Made by a program: the position numbers and the translations under genes. The notes under the pieces are model-generated. The model had not been told where the DNA came from and searched no databases. It saw only the letters and a program-made list of their open reading frames with translations. Positions 1 to 9,074 of a DNA stretch of 11,666 nucleotides are shown piece by piece. Numbering within the stretch: position 1 is the first letter of the stretch; the number at the start of each line of letters is the position of its first letter. This DNA comes from Tolypocladium sp. Sup5 PDA-1 (lineage: Eukaryota > Ascomycota > Sordariomycetes > Hypocreales > Ophiocordycipitaceae), in the NCBI GenBank assembly GCA_000750105.3, contig JPHH03000153.1:1-11666 (forward strand). Direction: 5' to 3'.

Positions 1-161
1 TAGATATATCGCCTCTTCTAACTAAGAATAGATAGTTCCTCGATTATAATAGGTAGGATTTTCTCCTAGTCCTTATAAGCTAGGCCTTGGTTTAGTAGAT
101 ATTATAGAGTATTATTCTCTCGGTAGGGCTAGTAGCGACTTATACCTCGTTCTATAGGATA
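1..161. other. Left edge: leader or LTR remnant, no gene seen
   Basis: This stretch lies before the first plausible start of the gag frame. For a Ty3/gypsy element it should hold the 3' part of the left LTR, the primer binding site and the leader. I could not find a convincing primer binding site, and no stretch downstream of the pol gene matches it by eye, so calling it LTR is only an inference from position. It is as RIP-mutated as the rest. Confidence 0.4.
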
Positions 162-1490
162 ATATAGGAACTAAGAGCTATTAGAGTAAAGGATAAGAAA
201 TAAGGATAATATAAAGGCGACTAAGATAAAGAAGGAGTAGGGATAGAAAAAGAGGAAGACTAAGACATTAGCTTAACCTTATCTTTTTAAGTTACCCTTT
301 ATATACTACCTTTAAAGAGACTAGAATAGATAATAGCGCTAGTAAGACTAAAGTTAATAGACTTTACTAACCCTACTAATAGTAATATAATAGGACCCTT
401 CGCGGGAATAGACCTAGAACGCTTTAGAAGAGTTATTAAAGATACTATTGCTATAGGGTAGATCTAACGCCCTATAGTTAGGACCTTTACTAGTAAGGAT
501 ATTACCGAGTTCTTTCGTAAGTTCGAGAGAGAGATATTAGCCTACTATATTAGGGATAACGAAAAGGTCGCCTAGCTTAAGGGCTATATCTCTCTAGAAG
601 AAGTAGCTTATATAAAGGTCCTCGTTAACGGTCTTAGCTAGGAAGAAGCTAAAGATACCTTAGTAAAGGAATACTATACCTAAGATATAGACTAACGCGA
701 GACTACCTAGACTTAGCTTACCTATTATAATACTAAATATCCTAGAACCGTAGAAGAGGTAAAGGACTAGCTTAAGTAATATGCCTACCTCTAGCGTAAG
801 GTTAAGCTAGTTAACTAGAAGAAGAGCGATTCATAGTCTCGAGATATATACTATGCTATGCCTAAGGAGCTTAATATCGCTATTATAGAAAAGTATAGTT
901 ATACCTTAGACTAGATAATTACGATAGGGTATGCTTAGCTTATAGATTATATTTAGAGCTACCTTAAGCCTTGCCTAGATATAGAACGTATAGATATAAC
1001 CGCTCTCGTACCTATAAACCTAGGAAGTATAATTTATAAGGAATGCTATAATACCTTTATACCCTCTAAATTAAAGATAACTTTTAGGCAAGGATATACG
1101 AAGCCTATAGTAGTAATAGGGACGAGACTATCGGATCTATAGACTTAGGTTAAAGACCTAACCTCCTAGCTTACGGATATAAAAATAAACCTTACTAAGG
1201 AGTTTATAAAAGCTATAGATAAGATAAGGAACCTACTTATATAAGATAGTTATTAAGTAAAGGAGGATTATGCGAGTAGTAGCGCCCGAGCCCTAAATAG
1301 AGGCTAGATTACTAATTCCTATATCTAATTCTAGGAATTATTTAATTATAACTAATAAGATAAGCCCTATGTTAATATAGTCTCTAGTAATTACTAGAAG
1401 AGGGAATAGTATTATTAATACTATACTAGCTTTAATAGCTACCTTCCTCCTACTTACCCTAAATATAGGCATAATTCTAGTATTAAGCTA
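162..1490 (+). pseudogene. Gag (capsid-like) region of the polyprotein
   Basis: Gag forms the particle that packages the element's RNA. The first roughly 45 residues are rich in Lys, Asp and Glu (about 183-280). A helical block follows from about 480 to 900, beginning FTSKDITEFFRKFE and going through segments rich in Lys, Glu and aromatic residues; this has the look and position of the retrotransposon Gag domain. A Pro/Tyr/Asn-rich stretch lies at about 1380-1470. A CCHC zinc knuckle is expected near 1300-1380. Cys TGC/TGT and His CAT codons would become Tyr TAC/TAT under RIP, and several Tyr codons lie there, but the spacing does not fit C-x2-C-x4-H-x4-C, so I do not call a knuckle. Assignment rests on position and general character. 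Confidence 0.7.
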
Positions 1491-2669
1491 TATATTTTTA
1501 ATATAGAGATAATAATTATAAGTATCGGCTATATAGATAGGGTAAATATAATCATTCTAGTACTAGTTTAGTAGTTTATCGCTTATAGTACTTATATTTA
1601 ATAACTAGTAATCTACTAGATTAAGGCCTACCTAGAGTACTTTACCTCTCCCCTTATCTTATAGGCTAAGTAGCTACCCTTAAGTTAGTAGCTAGACTAG
1701 GAGCCGACCTTTAAAGAAAAAGAGATCCTCGATAAGTTTATAATAGGCTATTTAAGGGCTATATAGAGCCCTAAACTACTCGAAACCGCTAATATTGCCT
1801 CTCGGCCTAAGCGGGATATAGGGGCGAGCAAGACCTCTATAATTATCTTTAGGAGGGACCTAGAATTAGTCTAAGATAAGGGGGAAGCTATCTATATTAC
1901 TATTATAAGCATAGATACTATAGAGTATAATTAAAAGAGATAAAGATAGGAGGGCGAAGAAGCTCGTAAATAGATAGTACTACTAGCCTATATAATCCTA
2001 ACCCTAAACCTATTATTTATCCCTAACTTAGAAGTACTGCGAGGGACCGAAAAGATAAATAGTGCTAACGAGATAGGGAGGGTGCTTACGTACTTTAAAC
2101 CTCGCTTTAACCTAGAGTTAAAGTACGAACGCTTCCTCGAGAGTATTATATAAGAAGTTATATATAAGAAGGTCCCGATACCGCTTAATAACTTAGTTAA
2201 GTATATATTATAACTTAGATAAATAATCGGAGACTCTTATATTAATAAGGCTAAAGGGGTAGAAGAAGTTCGGCGAGAAACTAAGGAAAAAGGCAAGATA
2301 AAGCCTAGTAGGATTACTACTATAGCCTTTATCCCTTAAAACGCTAACTATATAGGGTCCTTACTAGATAAGTTAAGGGAGAGGCTTAATATCTCTATCT
2401 ATAACGCTATAATAGCTTACGTAGAGAGGTAATTATTTAATATTAACCTAAGCTCTATAAGAGACGAAGAAGAAACCTATTTCTATAAACCTATAAAGAT
2501 AGTATATTTAATCTATAGTACTAAATTTTTAGGGATAGCCGAATATATCTATAAAAGCTAAGAGGCTATAGGGCCTAAGGTAAATATAGTCCTAGTACCT
2601 CTAGTAATTATAGCTATATTATAAAGATACTTATTAAAGTATATATAGGACTTACTAAGGATATAAGTT
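1491..2669 (+). pseudogene. Long linker between Gag and protease
   Basis: This is about 390 codons in the polyprotein frame, longer than the usual gap between Gag and protease. A Lys/Arg/Glu-rich part lies at about 1920-1980. A block at about 2080-2220 reads like the pre-protease segment of some fungal gypsy polyproteins, with a 'YFKPRF' start followed by a Val/Ile-Pro-Leu and 'LSP..R'-like pattern. That likeness is remembered and not computed. A charged stretch rich in Glu, Lys and Arg lies at about 2245-2310. The function of this region is unknown. It is included because the frame stays coherent through it. Confidence 0.55.
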
Positions 2670-2990
2670 AGGTTAAGATTATCCTTAGCGCTACCGCTAA
2701 GTATATTAGTTAACTCTAGCTCTAAGGGAAACCTAATTAATAAGAGATATATAGAAGTATATAGTCTTAAGATTACGTTAATTACCGCGTCTATAAGGTT
2801 ATACTCTAGCGACCCTATTAAGATATATAGAGAAGTAATAACGAACCTATATATAAGTAGCGCCTAGATACTTATCTACCTCTATATCTTACCTAATAGC
2901 ATGCTAATGCCTCTAATCTTAGGAATACTATTTATCTACGTAACTTAACTAACGTTCGATTACTCGCTAAGGAATAGGGATATGTATATT
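2670..2990 (+). pseudogene. Retropepsin-like aspartic protease domain
   Basis: Retropepsin cleaves Gag-Pol into its parts. The active-site block reads ALPLSILVNSSSKGNLIN at about 2685-2738, which corresponds to the family's hydrophobic-(V/I)-D-S-G-A-S-x-N-F-(I/V) pattern. The catalytic Asp codon is AAC (Asn) at 2712-2714, preceded by T, so a GAC-to-AAC change by RIP on the opposite strand explains it. The second hallmark, the (V/I)LG(M/I)PW(L) block, appears as LILGILFIY at 2913-2939. It is followed by TQLTFDYS at about 2943-2966, matching the 'NP.IDW' part that closes this domain. The domain has its usual length of about 100 residues but is certainly dead. Confidence 0.85.
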
Positions 2991-3773
2991 CGTTATTAGA
3001 TAGGGATAATCTAGATTATTACTCTAGTAGTAAGACCTATTAGGTAGTAATATAATAATAAGCTCTTACGAGAAAACCCTAGTAAAGCTAATATAGTTAA
3101 ATTCCTAAAAGAAGGAAGGAAGCCTATAGTAATAGAACCGCTAGTCTTAGATATAGCTAGTTAAGAGATCCTCGTAAGGGATATCCCGCTCGAAAGGGAT
3201 AACTAAATCGTACTATTAGTTAGGTATAAAGCCACGCGAGATATCTCGAGCTTACTAATTAAAAGCGCTATCTAGTAATATTAGGTAACCCTAAAGGAAA
3301 AGAGAGACGAGCTAATTAGTTTATAATAATCCGTTAAGAGAGACTAGGTTAGAAAGACTATAATAGATAGTCCTATAGTTAATATACTCTTTAAAAGGAA
3401 GGGAGTTAAAGTTTATCCTAAAGATAACGTCCCTTCTAATAGCTCTATTCTTAAGGGAGACCCCTATTAGAAGATAAAGAAGTAGGAATCTATAAAAGCC
3501 TGCCTTAATACTAAAGGACTATTTATAGAATACCTAGTTAGTAAATTCTTAGCTATAGAAAAGGGAATATAACTATATAGAGAGTAGATTACTAATATTA
3601 TAGGCTAAGTTAATAGGTTCTTCTAACTAAAAGAGAAGGAAATCCTACTCGAACTCTTATTTAACTAAGAGGCTGCCCTCGCCTAGGACTTCGTAGAATA
3701 CGGAAAGGTTAATCTAGCTATAGCCCCTCTATAAGTTATTAAGACTGTGGACTATAAGGTATAGTAGGTAGGG
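2991..3773 (+). pseudogene. Pre-RT segment (protease to reverse transcriptase)
   Basis: This connects protease to RT in the polyprotein frame. Its last third reads ALA-stop-DFVEYGKVN, then A-P-L-stop-VIKTVDYKV, at about 3672-3762. It matches the 'FAWDF...GR(V/I)....APPQVI(K/R)T(V/I)PH..WQ' block that comes just before the fingers of RT in a group of fungal gypsy elements. The stops fall where those proteins have Gln or Trp. The first two thirds (about 2991-3600) are charged and unrecognised. I see no extra enzymatic motif. Confidence 0.7.
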
Positions 3774-4424
3774 AATATCCCTATCCCTCGGGGCTTAGAG
3801 GCGAAAGTTATTAAGCTTCTAAAGTCTTGTCTTAATAAAGGGATACTAGAAGAATCTTATAGCCCCTACTATAACCCCTACTTTCTAGTTATTAAAAAGG
3901 ATAGAGGGCTTAGACTAATTAATTCTATAACCTAGTTAAACGGAGTTATAATTAGAGACGCCTTTATCCTATTAAGTATAGACGAATTTAGCAATAACTT
4001 CTTAATATATAAGATCTTATCCTTACTAGATTTCTTCTCTAGATATAACTAGGTTCCCTTAGACTAGATAAGTTAGGACCTTATAACCTTCTCTATACCC
4101 CTAGGTCTATTATAGATATATATACTCCCTTAAGGAGGAACGAATTCGGTAGCCTAGTTTATAAGGGTTATAATTTATATCCTCTTTAACCTAATTCTAT
4201 ATATCTACTAAGCTTTTCTAGATAATATAGTAGTTAGGGGGCCTAACGAGATATATAATAATAAGGAAACCTTATTAAGGGTCCGTAAATATATCTTAGA
4301 ATACCTTACTAACCTCGATAAAGTTCTCTTAAATATTAAACTTACTAGATATATAATTTCTACTATAAAATCACGGTTTTATTAATAAGCTACTAAGATT
4401 ATAGGGTATCTCTATAGTATAAGC
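3774..4424 (+). pseudogene. Reverse transcriptase domain (Ty3/gypsy type)
   Basis: Reverse transcriptase copies the element RNA into cDNA. The domain starts NIPIPRGLEAKVIKLLK at 3774. It continues with Y-S-P-Y-Y-N-P-Y-F-L-V-I-K-K (about 3858-3899), RLINS (about 3912), and the first catalytic motif LLDFFSRYN-stop-VPLD at 4023-4064 with Asp at 4029 kept. LP-stop-GGTNSVA-stop-F follows at 4128-4160 (family LPQG.TNSVAQF). The catalytic box, family (F/Y)-(L/I/V)-D-D-I, reads AFLDNIVV at 4212-4235: its second Asp (GAT) is AAT at 4224-4226. About a dozen TAG/TAA codons interrupt the domain at expected Gln or Trp sites. Its length is normal for the family. The identification is secure and the enzyme is dead. 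Confidence 0.95.
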
Positions 4425-5070
4425 GGCAGGAGCCCCGTAGAATCTAAGGTTAAGAAGATCCTCGAGTAAATAAGCTACTAAGATATTATAAAAGTAAGGT
4501 TTTTTCTTAAGATTATTAGATATTATTAAATATAGATTAGATACTTTATATAACTAGCGAGGCTACTTACCCTCTTACTTAAGAAGAGCGTAGACTAGGT
4601 CTAGGCTAAGGAATAATAAGCGGCGATAGATATATTAAAAAAGGCTATTAGCGAGCCCTTAATCCTAATCTACCTATACCTTAGGGAAGGATATAGGGAG
4701 GTGATTCTAATATATAATACTAGCCTAAAGGGATAGGGAGCTATACTTATATAGGTTATCGAAGGGAAAAGGTATCCTATTAGATTTAAAAGTAGCTATT
4801 AGTCTAAGTTAGAAAGTAGCTATAATACGATAAAGAGGGAATGCAAGGCTATCTTATATGCCCTACGGAGGCTATAGAGCTATTTATATAGAGTCTATTT
4901 TACCCTTAAAACTAATGCCTAGGTTCTTATAGATTAATTAAAGGGAGCTATTAAGGATATGCTAGGAGCCCTCGTTACCCGCTAGGTTAGCTATATCTTC
5001 CTTTTTAACTTTATAGTCCGCTATATAGCTAGGACTAAGAATAGTATAATAGATAGGCTCTCTCGTATAC
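4425..5070 (+). pseudogene. RT connection and RNase H domain
   Basis: RNase H degrades the RNA strand during reverse transcription. The connection part has SPVESKVKKILE at 4431-4466 (family 'P...KV.KI..W') and LARLLTLLLKKSVD-stop-V-stop at 4554-4600. RNase H proper begins with VILIYNTSLKG-stop-GAIL at 4701-4745, matching the family '(V/T)DAS..G(W/I)GAVL(M/L)Q'; its catalytic Asp is Asn at 4716-4718. Next come SKLESSYNTIKRECKAILYALRR (about 4806-4870), holding the conserved Glu, and LKTNA-stop-VLID (about 4905-4934), where another conserved Asp is Asn at 4914-4916. It closes with GALVTR-stop-VSYI and ...NSIIDRLSR (to 5066), the usual 'ADGLSR' end. Two acidic positions are lost by T-G-to-T-A changes. 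Confidence 0.92.
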
Positions 5071-6470
5071 TAGAAGGACCTTCCGATATAGTAGATAAGG
5101 TAGCTAAAGGAGATATCGAGGAGTTCGTTAACTTTTACCTTAACGCGGTTACTAGCACTAAGTTAGAAGGAATTTACTCTAATAAGTCTCGAAGAATAGC
5201 TAATTACCTCTAGACGCTATAGAAACTATCTAGTATAAATAGCATAGAGTATAGAGCCCTATAGAAGAGATATAGAAAGTTCTTTATAGAAGGACGAAAA
5301 TTATAGGCATGCCTAAGCTAAGAGGGACGAGGACCGGGACTTATCGTTAACGATATAGGAGAATAAACCTAACTAATACGAAGCTACTACTCTTAGCTTA
5401 GTTATAAAGGACGAGAAGTTATATACTAGTTCTTAAGGGATAGGTACTAGTAGTAGACCTTATAGAATAATATCTTAGCGGTTATTGCGATATACGAGCT
5501 ATACTAGAAATTTGCCCCTTAAAGGCTATAGGAGCTTACGGTATTAACTATTCTAGGATATCTTATAAGTAAGGTATACTTTAATTATTAATATATTCCC
5601 TTTAATAACGGGATCCTTTACTTAATAGAAGCCTACTATAACCTTATAGGGTAGGTTAAGGTTAAACTAGTACCTAAGCTATCGATAAGGGCGATAATTA
5701 AGTTCGCGCTATCTATCGTCTATAGGTATAGTATTATAGTATAAGCTATTATAGATAGGGGGCCTAAGATAAAGTTAAACTTTAGGACTATCCTTAAAGG
5801 CCTTAGCATAAAGGTTATCCCGATCTCGGCGTATAATCCTAAAGTAAACTTATAAGTTAAGGTTAGGCACTAGATTTTAATCTCTTCTATAGCTAAAATA
5901 GTCGCGATATAAAGGTAGAAGGGGAAATAGCTTCGTTTACTCGATTAAGTAGTCCTCGCTAACTATATAGTAGTCCGCTACTTATACGGAATATCCCCCT
6001 TTTACCTAATATATAGATAGGAGCTAATTTTACTATTAGAAGTAGAAAATCCTATATAACGTCTTATTAACTAGGATAAGGTTATATCGTTAATAGATCT
6101 CTTTAAAGCACGCGTATAGATACTAGCCTATAAGGCTAAAGATATCGAAAAGGCCTATATAAAAGTAATAGCCTTCTATAAGTAGCTCGTAGACTAGACT
6201 AATAAGTAGAATCGTTATATTATTAGAAAAGATGCCTTAAACCTAGGGGACCTTATCCTAGTATATAATATAAGGAGATTAAATAATCTCTTATAAGTAG
6301 CAAAGCTATAGATACGCTAGACTAGCCCCTTTTGCATTATATCTCGAGCCCCTTTTTCTAGCGCGTATAGACTATAGACGCTTAATAGGATTAAACTTAA
6401 TAAAATAATTATAGGGGAATATATTAAGAAGTTTATTAAAGGGCCTAATAGCTAGTAGTTATTAGATATA
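5070..6470 (+). pseudogene. Integrase (finger, core, GPF C-terminal motif), with preceding spacer
   Basis: Integrase inserts the cDNA into the chromosome. A spacer runs to about 5340. The finger is damaged: the C-x2-C pair appears as Y-E-L-Y (TAC at 5493 and 5502, each one TG-to-TA change from TGC). In the core, YFNY-stop-YIPFNNGILYLIEA starts near 5577; its first catalytic Asp is Asn at 5583-5585. The second Asp survives in IIDRGPK (5754-5756). The catalytic Glu in 'NP..NG.VERGH' is Lys (5859-5861) inside NPKVNL-stop-VKVRH. YGISPFYLIY (about 5976-6005) matches 'TG.SPF.L.YG'. The C-terminal R-stop-TSPFCII at 6315-6338 is the GPY/F motif with Gly changed to Ser, followed by AYRL-stop-TLNRIKL. 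No chromodomain was seen. Confidence 0.92.
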
Positions 6471-7040
6471 GACGATTAGCTATTATAGGATAAACTCGCT
6501 ATATTAGCAAGGACCCCCTAGGGGAGTAATTAAACTATAGTTAATAACTTACTTATAACCCTAGCTTAAGAAGGGTTAGATAAGATAGTCTTATAAAGCG
6601 CTAGTTATATAATAGCGCTAGATAACGATTTTCCCTTAGAAGATAACGATAAAGATAAAGATAAGGGCGTTAAAGAGACTTAGGGAGGTAAAGACTAACT
6701 CGCCCCTTCTTATAAAGGACCTCGCTAGTTACTAGAAGTATAGCTCCCGCGACTAGCTTAAACTAAGAAAGATAAGTATAACGCTATCGAACTCTAGTAT
6801 ATCTACTCGTTATTAAAAGAGAGATAGCTACGCTAGCTTTATTCCTAAGGTTTCTGCTAGAGCCTAGTTCCTATAGTTAGGGAGGAGGTAGCTAGTACCG
6901 TAAGGATATCGCTGTATTTACTATAAGAACGGGTATACTATAATAGATAGTAGCGAACCTTAGAAAGTAGAAAAAGGATAAGTAAAAATCTTTATAAGTA
7001 ACTAACCCTCGACGATAGTAAGATAAGAGTTAGGGGGTAA
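6471..7040 (+). pseudogene. C-terminal tail of Gag-Pol beyond the GPF motif
   Basis: About 190 codons continue in the polyprotein frame after the part where ascomycete gypsy integrases normally end. The tail contains an acidic and lysine-rich run (Asp/Asn/Lys, 6621-6668) and then a basic, Leu/Tyr/Arg-rich part (about 6780-7035). Stop density is like that of the conserved domains, so it may once have been translated, but no known domain such as a chromodomain is recognisable. It could instead be 3' untranslated sequence that happens to stay open. I infer coding from frame continuity and from the amphipathic, charged composition only. Confidence 0.45.
7021..7037 (+). promoter_or_regulatory. Candidate polypurine tract, first option
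   Basis: An almost pure purine run, agataagagttaggggg, lies just after the polyprotein and is followed by TAATAGATAAC. A polypurine tract primes plus-strand synthesis and borders the 3' LTR, which normally starts with TG; a TG turned to TA by RIP would fit. There is no LTR match at the left edge to confirm it. Confidence 0.3.
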
Positions 7041-7326
7041 TAGATAACTATTATTATAAGACTACTATTACCTTTACTATAGAAATAACTATATTATAAT
7101 AGATAGTAGTAAGTATTAAAAGATAATTAAGGAGGTTTTCTACTTACTTATTTACTAATAAAATTATAATAGACTATTAGTACTAGTTAAAATCTACCTT
7201 TAAACTATATACCTTAGCTATTTACTTAAGAGTCTTCTAGATACTCCTAGCATTCCTTAATAAACTACCCTAGCTTAAGGCACTAGAGCTTATCTTAACT
7301 AGCCTAGCCTACTCTAGTACTTTATA
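7041..7326. other. Intergenic stretch after gag-pol, no clear gene
   Basis: This stretch is A/T-rich, with many stops in all forward frames near its start. It may be the beginning of a 3' LTR or the leader of ORF B. The ORF B frame can be read upstream to about 7141, so the true ORF B start may lie in here. The 15-mer tataatagatagtag occurs here (about 7096) and at about 6945, too short and low in complexity to interpret. Confidence 0.4.
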
Positions 7327-8323
7327 ATTATAACGAGGATCGAATAAATAAGGATAATAGTATAGGACTCGAGGGGTATCGGCCGCGTTTACGAATTCCT
7401 TAATAACTTATAGAATTACCTAGCCTACCTTTTCCCCTATAAACGAGGCTCCTAAGTAATATATATCCTTATAAGATATAGGCGCGTAACCGCGATAATA
7501 TCGCTACTCGTATATAGTCGTTTATATAGAATACTATATATAATTTATATAAGAGCCCCCTATAACGCCCTCTATAGATATATATTCATAGAAGGGGTAT
7601 ATAACGTATTCCTACGCGGATATCGCCGAAGAGGACTAGGCCTAGATATAGCCTCTATAATAGGTATAGTTATATAAGCTAAAGGAAGTAATAATAAGCG
7701 CGGTAATATATTCTTAATGATTAAATAACTACCTAAAGAAGTATCCTATAGGATATGCTATTTCTATAGGGATATAAACTTAGCGAGAGATAAGATCGCG
7801 TCCCTCGAGGGACTTCTAGAAGGACTTGCTAGAGTACTTCTCGATAAAGTAGGTAAACGGGGTTATATCCCTAGTATTATAGTAAATCCTATAAGGAGCG
7901 TATTCTAGCTATACTTCGCGAAAAGCTACTTTAATAAAGATTAGGAGGTTAAGGTAACTAATATTATTACCGCCGAGTACCTAAGTCTCGATATAGCTAT
8001 AAGTCTAAGAAGAGACTATAGTTAGTAAAGGAAAGGCTATAATAGATAGTATTACCTTACTCTATAATAATTATTATTAAGCTTTATTAGTAAAGAGGTA
8101 TAACCTCGCTAAGATATACGCGATATAAGAGAAAGCTATATTATAGGAAGCTTCTTTATTATAAGAGCCTAGTAGTCTAGTAATTCGTAGTAGTCCTTAG
8201 CCTATAGCTTCTCGAAGTTAACTATAAGGTTAGCTATAATAGAAGAGTTAATAAAGATATAAAAAAGGAAGAAGTTAAAAGTATAAGGAAAAGAAGAAGT
8301 ATACTATTTATTAGTAAGGCCTA

Positions 8324-8340
8324 GAGGAAGAAAGGGGGGG
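8324..8340 (+). promoter_or_regulatory. Candidate polypurine tract, second option
   Basis: The run gaggaagaaaggggggg is entirely purine, ends in seven Gs, and is followed by TATTATTAAGG. One TG-to-TA reversal at 8344-8345 would give a TGTTA-type LTR start. It is the cleanest polypurine tract in the window. If real, the 3' LTR begins near 8344 and ORF B upstream would lie inside the gypsy element between pol and the LTR. No left-edge match was seen. Confidence 0.35.
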
Positions 8341-8352
8341 TATTATTAAGGT

Positions 8353-8727
8353 ATAAATATAAAGAAAATACTTAGCGCCTTAATATTAGATAAAGACTAG
8401 TAAATTATATACTTAGAAGTTATAGGGCTAGGAGAAAATTCTCTCTATGCGATAAATAAACGGCGAGAAGGGACTCCTACTATAGGAGAAATAGTATAGG
8501 CTTCGCACCTATACTTAGTAAGGATATAGGAGATATAATACGAGCTAATAGAGAAGCTACTTAAAAATCTATAGTTATTATAAGAGAAGCTATATAAAAA
8601 CTTATATTAACTAGACTTAAGCTACTCGAGCATGCATTAACTACCCTTATTTTTAGGTAAAGACTAGTAAGCTAGCTATAGGACTCCTTAAGATAAGATA
8701 AGAGCGAGCTTATTTCCTAATAAGTAA
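8353..8727 (+). pseudogene. Short helical ORF after the purine tract (end of ORF B or separate)
   Basis: It continues the ORF B frame for about 125 codons and looks like protein: GENSLYAINKRREGTPTIGE at about 8428-8487, then a Leu/Glu/Lys/stop pattern (8500-8610) that reads as a coiled coil if the stops are restored to Gln as a class. A small stretch with Ser, Tyr and His/Met at about 8620 follows, then FLGKD and DKIRASLFPNK before TAA at 8725. It may be the C-terminal part of ORF B, or, if the purine tract at 8324 is an LTR boundary, an independent small gene or chance opening. I do not recognise it. Confidence 0.35.
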
Positions 8728-9074
8728 TATATACTTTATATCTTATAAATACTCTTCTTCCGCGGCTATTATTAAAGAGTTAAGTACTTTACCTTATAAA
8801 TAGCGTCTATAAACTACTTTAATCTCCCTCTTATATTACTTTATAAGCTTCCCTCCTTTATAATATTTAGAAGTATGCTATTTTATTATAAAAAATAAGC
8901 TTACTATTAATAAACTCTTTCTCCCTTCGTTAGTAACCTCCTATCTCGATAAGTAGTTAATAATATTAAAGATTAACCTTTCCTCTTAACTAGCCTACTC
9001 TCCTTAATTATAATATTTAAAACTAACTCTTTACCTACTATTTTAAGTATAGTATTACCTTATGCTATGCTTAA
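8728..9074 (+). promoter_or_regulatory. Pyrimidine-rich spacer, possible promoter or leader of ORF C
   Basis: About 350 bases without a convincing gene. The + strand is clearly C/T-rich, with runs such as ctcttcttccgcgg (8752-8765), ctctttctcccttcg (8925-8939), cctttcctctt (8978-8988) and ctactctcctta (8995-9006). The flanking frames are by contrast purine-rich. CT-rich stretches upstream of starts are typical of filamentous fungal promoters, so this may be the former 5' region of ORF C. No element such as a TATA box can be singled out in DNA this rich in TATA. Confidence 0.35.

Larger units (their letters stand above)
162..7040 (+). mobile_element. Decayed Ty3/gypsy LTR retrotransposon, internal region
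   Basis: The domain order Gag, protease, reverse transcriptase, RNase H, integrase defines the Ty3/gypsy (Metaviridae-type) order; Ty1/copia elements carry integrase before RT. The whole internal region reads in one frame with no frameshift noticed, interrupted only by TAG and TAA codons of the kind RIP makes from Gln and Trp codons. The RT, RNase H and integrase parts resemble gag-pol proteins that are common in ascomycete genomes. LTRs were not recognised. The right boundary is uncertain: a purine tract at 7021-7037 is one candidate polypurine tract and another lies at 8324-8340, which would place ORF B inside the same element. Confidence 0.9.
162..7040 (+). pseudogene. Gag-Pol polyprotein of a Ty3/gypsy element, RIP-inactivated
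   Basis: An intact copy would encode the virus-like-particle protein and all enzymes for reverse transcription and integration. One frame, with codons starting at positions divisible by 3, runs about 2,290 codons. Conserved blocks checked in that frame include Gag near 507, protease at 2709, RT at 3774 and 4212, RNase H at 4716, integrase at 5754, and GPF at 6324. From 3774 to about 5070 I count about 26 in-frame stops in roughly 440 codons, nearly all TAG or TAA. The start is uncertain: two ATA codons at 159-164, probably once ATG, precede a highly charged N-terminus. The end is set at TAA 7038. Gag and Pol appear to have been translated as a single fusion, with no frameshift site between them. 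No part can now yield a working enzyme. Confidence 0.88.
7327..8727 (+). pseudogene. ORF B: unrecognised decayed protein gene in the repeat
   Basis: This is a forward frame (codon starts at positions 1 mod 3) of about 465 codons whose stop density between 7381 and 8040 (about 9 in 220 codons) is lower than in the recognised RT domain, and well below what this TA-rich sequence gives by chance. It is rich in Arg, Lys, Leu, Tyr and Ile. Readable pieces include IGRVYEFLNNL (about 7372), RRRGLGLDIASIIG (about 7630), ASLEGLLEGLARVLLDKVGKRGYIPSIIVNPIRSVF (about 7798-7905), and a Lys/Arg-rich block at about 8248-8340. I recognise no domain and no catalytic motif. The antiparallel frame in the same codon register is also partly open, but with about 11% stops, so I prefer the forward strand. 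It may be an extra ORF of the gypsy element or part of another element. The start is not resolved. Confidence 0.5.

Noticed and set aside
1..161. Left LTR with a partner after gag-pol
   Set aside because: Scanning 7041-7400 and 8344-9074 by eye gave no convincing match, so no LTR pair is claimed.
1290..1400. CCHC zinc knuckle in Gag
   Set aside because: Several Tyr codons could be former Cys or His, but no arrangement gives C-x2-C-x4-H-x4-C in the polyprotein frame.
6940..7112. Repeat of the 15-mer tataatagatagtag
   Set aside because: Two short low-complexity matches are expected by chance in DNA dominated by TA and TAG.
7327..8040. Gene on the minus strand
   Set aside because: The antiparallel frame in the same codon register gives protein-like text, but has about 11% stops against about 4% on the + strand. 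It is kept only as an alternative.
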